Source of the DNA: Chitinophagaceae bacterium
GTDB lineage: Bacteria > Bacteroidota > Bacteroidia > Chitinophagales > UBA10324
DNA length: 64,000 nt
NCBI GenBank assembly: GCA_016704325.1
Contig: JADJAG010000005.1
Location: 186,001 to 250,000 of the forward strand
Direction: 5' to 3'
Shown piece by piece: positions 62,834 through 64,000 of this stretch. Each line of letters opens with the position of its first letter. Position 1 is the stretch's first letter. The position numbers and the translations under genes were made by a program. The notes beneath the pieces are model-generated. The model searched no databases. It was given only the letters and a program-made list of their open reading frames with translations, and was not told where the DNA came from.

Positions 62834-63832
62834 TCACCTCATATCAATCTCCGTATCATCCCCCAAATTCAAAGTCTGACTCATACCCCGTATGGTCGCA
62901 TCATTGCCTACCAGTGAATGATGCAGCAGTACATCACTGATGACGGAGTTGCTGCCGATAATAGAATCTTTCAGGATTGAAGAAGCGATCGAAGTATTTT
63001 CGCCAATGGTCACATTGGGACCGACGATACAGTTATTCAGCTTGCAATTCTCAGCAATGCTAACCGGATCGATGATGATGGAGTTTTCATATTGAAGCGT
63101 AGAAGCCAAAGTATGCCCCATTTTCTTAAGCAGGATGGAATTTGTTTCCAGCAAGGTTTCTTTCCTGCCGCAGTCAAACCAGTTATTCACTTTGTACCCT
63201 TTGAAAACTACGCCATTTTCAATCATGCGCATGAGCGCATCCGTGAGTTGAATCTCTCCACGCGTTACGATGTTGTTCTTAATGTTGTAGTCCAATGCTT
63301 CAAATAAGGCTTTTGATTCATTGATCTTATACAATCCAACAAGTGCAAGATTTGATTTTGGGATCTGTGGTTTTTCAATCAGCCTGTTGATGAGGCCTCC
63401 TTTCTCATCCATTTCTACTACGCCAAACGTACGTGGGTCATCCACTTTTTTAACACACAGTAATGAAGTGGGCGCTGAAACAATTTCTTTCATGTTCAGG
63501 TCAAATACACTGTCGCCCAGAGCAATAAATACCGGTTCATTTTCTTTTACCGCATTACGTGCATGCCATATTGCATGACCAATGCCTTCTCTGGAAGGCT
63601 GATCTACGAAAACGGCCTTGATATTCGGATATTTTTTTTCTACAAAATCTTTGATTTTATCACCGAGGTAGCCGATAATAAAAATGTATTCGTTGATTCC
63701 GGCCTCAATCATTTCGTCAATAATAAATGCCAGTATAGGTTTTCCTGCAATAGGAATCAGCGCCTTGGGCTGCGTATAAGTATGCGGTCGAAGTTTTGTT
63801 CCTGTGCCTGCCACAGGGATAATAGCCTTCAT
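62834..63832 (-). CDS. Sugar-phosphate nucleotidyltransferase (RfbA/GlmU-like)
   Basis: The 332-residue protein has the nucleotidyltransferase signature KAIIPVAGTGTKLRPHTYTQPKALIPIAGKPI near residues 2-33 (G-x-G-T-x-L-R-P and PKAL). DSVFDLN is the catalytic metal-site aspartate, and NNWFDCGRKETLLETN follows near residue 220. A C-terminal left-handed beta-helix has isoleucine-rich hexapeptides (NCIVGPNVTIGENTSIASSIL). It probably makes an NDP-hexose for envelope glycans, but the sugar is not determinable. The ATG at 63832 (MKAIIPVAG) is chosen over an upstream in-frame start at 63868. Confidence 0.9.
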   Translation of the reverse strand: MKAIIPVAGTGTKLRPHTYTQPKALIPIAGKPILAFIIDEMIEAGINEYIFIIGYLGDKIKDFVEKKYPNIKAVFVDQPSREGIGHAIWHARNAVKENEPVFIALGDSVFDLNMKEIVSAPTSLLCVKKVDDPRTFGVVEMDEKGGLINRLIEKPQIPKSNLALVGLYKINESKALFEALDYNIKNNIVTRGEIQLTDALMRMIENGVVFKGYKVNNWFDCGRKETLLETNSILLKKMGHTLASTLQYENSIIIDPVSIAENCKLNNCIVGPNVTIGENTSIASSILKDSIIGSNSVISDVLLHHSLVGNDATIRGMSQTLNLGDDTEIDMR

Positions 63833-63917
63833 GGTGTGGTGTTTAGCCGGCAAAATACAATAAAGCATCCGTAGTGGAAAGCAGGCATCAGTTCATCCTC
63901 AAAAAAGCATCATCCAT

Positions 63918-64000
63918 CTACTTCTGAAATATAAGCACGCTGGTGACCGGATAATGGTCAGAATACTTTTCACAGGTGGTTTTATAGCTCTTGACAGAGA
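63918..64000 (-). CDS. Endonuclease/exonuclease/phosphatase family protein (C-terminal end only)
   Basis: The last 26 codons of a minus-strand gene, read from the window edge to TAG at 63918, encode SVKSYKTTCEKYSDHYPVTSVLIFQK. The SDHYPV motif is the catalytic histidine motif (SDHxPV) that ends the EEP fold. Its substrate (DNA, RNA or phospholipid) cannot be told from this fragment. The start lies beyond the window. Confidence 0.7.
   Translation of the reverse strand, partial: SVKSYKTTCEKYSDHYPVTSVLIFQK

Overview
The window is a chromosomal stretch of a Bacteroidota member, probably close to Chitinophagales or Sphingobacteriales; the exact lineage cannot be fixed from this sequence. The evidence is several secreted proteins with C-terminal type IX secretion (T9SS) sorting domains, a SusC/SusD pair, a DUF4270 lipoprotein, a bacterial GGGP-synthase-like PcrB, a long periplasmic alpha-2-macroglobulin, and promoter -7 boxes of the TAnnTTTG type. 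Genes are mostly well spaced. The intergenic DNA is unusually rich in small repeats.

Layout. 1-6.3 kb: alpha-2-macroglobulin (3' end outside the window) and a YcxB-like membrane protein, both minus strand. 6.6-14.8 kb: thiL, a T9SS seven-repeat protein, a small secreted protein, a D-cysteine desulfhydrase/ACC deaminase-like enzyme, a DUF6970 protein, apaG, a CAU tRNA, a HAD phosphatase and metF. 15.9-33.0 kb: a plus-strand amino-acid catabolism locus with an Lrp regulator, SusC/SusD, two aldehyde dehydrogenases, two class-III (GABA-type) aminotransferases, two transporters and an acetyltransferase. Two toxin-antitoxin pairs and a broken DUF6883 gene with its intact DUF4926 partner are interspersed in it. 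33.2-35.1 kb: a decayed IS110-family element in a nest of inverted repeats. 35.3-41.7 kb: a T9SS-domain remnant, a YCF48-like T9SS protein, a TPR lipoprotein, a 12-copy tandem repeat array and an amidohydrolase. 41.7-47.1 kb: TetR, pcrB, rsgA, dtd and the overlapping set panD-flippase-rfaE2. 47.4-64 kb: two paralogous T9SS proteins, panC, a GT5-only glycogen/starch synthase-like protein, DUF4270, glmS, a superoxide dismutase, tadA, TolC plus membrane-fusion protein, gpsA, a nitronate monooxygenase-like protein, a nucleotidyltransferase and the tail of an EEP nuclease.

The most distinctive content is the repeats. A family of short non-autonomous elements shares GGGTGtayGACAAATT-like terminal inverted repeats. 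Four copies have 8-bp target duplications that can be read directly, and one copy has split the DUF6883 gene. The insides of the copies are unrelated to each other. There are also ~85-bp tandem repeats that each encode a strong hairpin, degenerate octamer arrays that sit at gene ends, and a 1.87-kb nested inverted-repeat unit containing the dead IS110 transposase.

The GABA-type locus is the main metabolic theme. Import through SusC/SusD, transamination and semialdehyde oxidation appear to be coupled to an Lrp regulator encoded 11 bp upstream of susC. The substrate is inferred, not shown.
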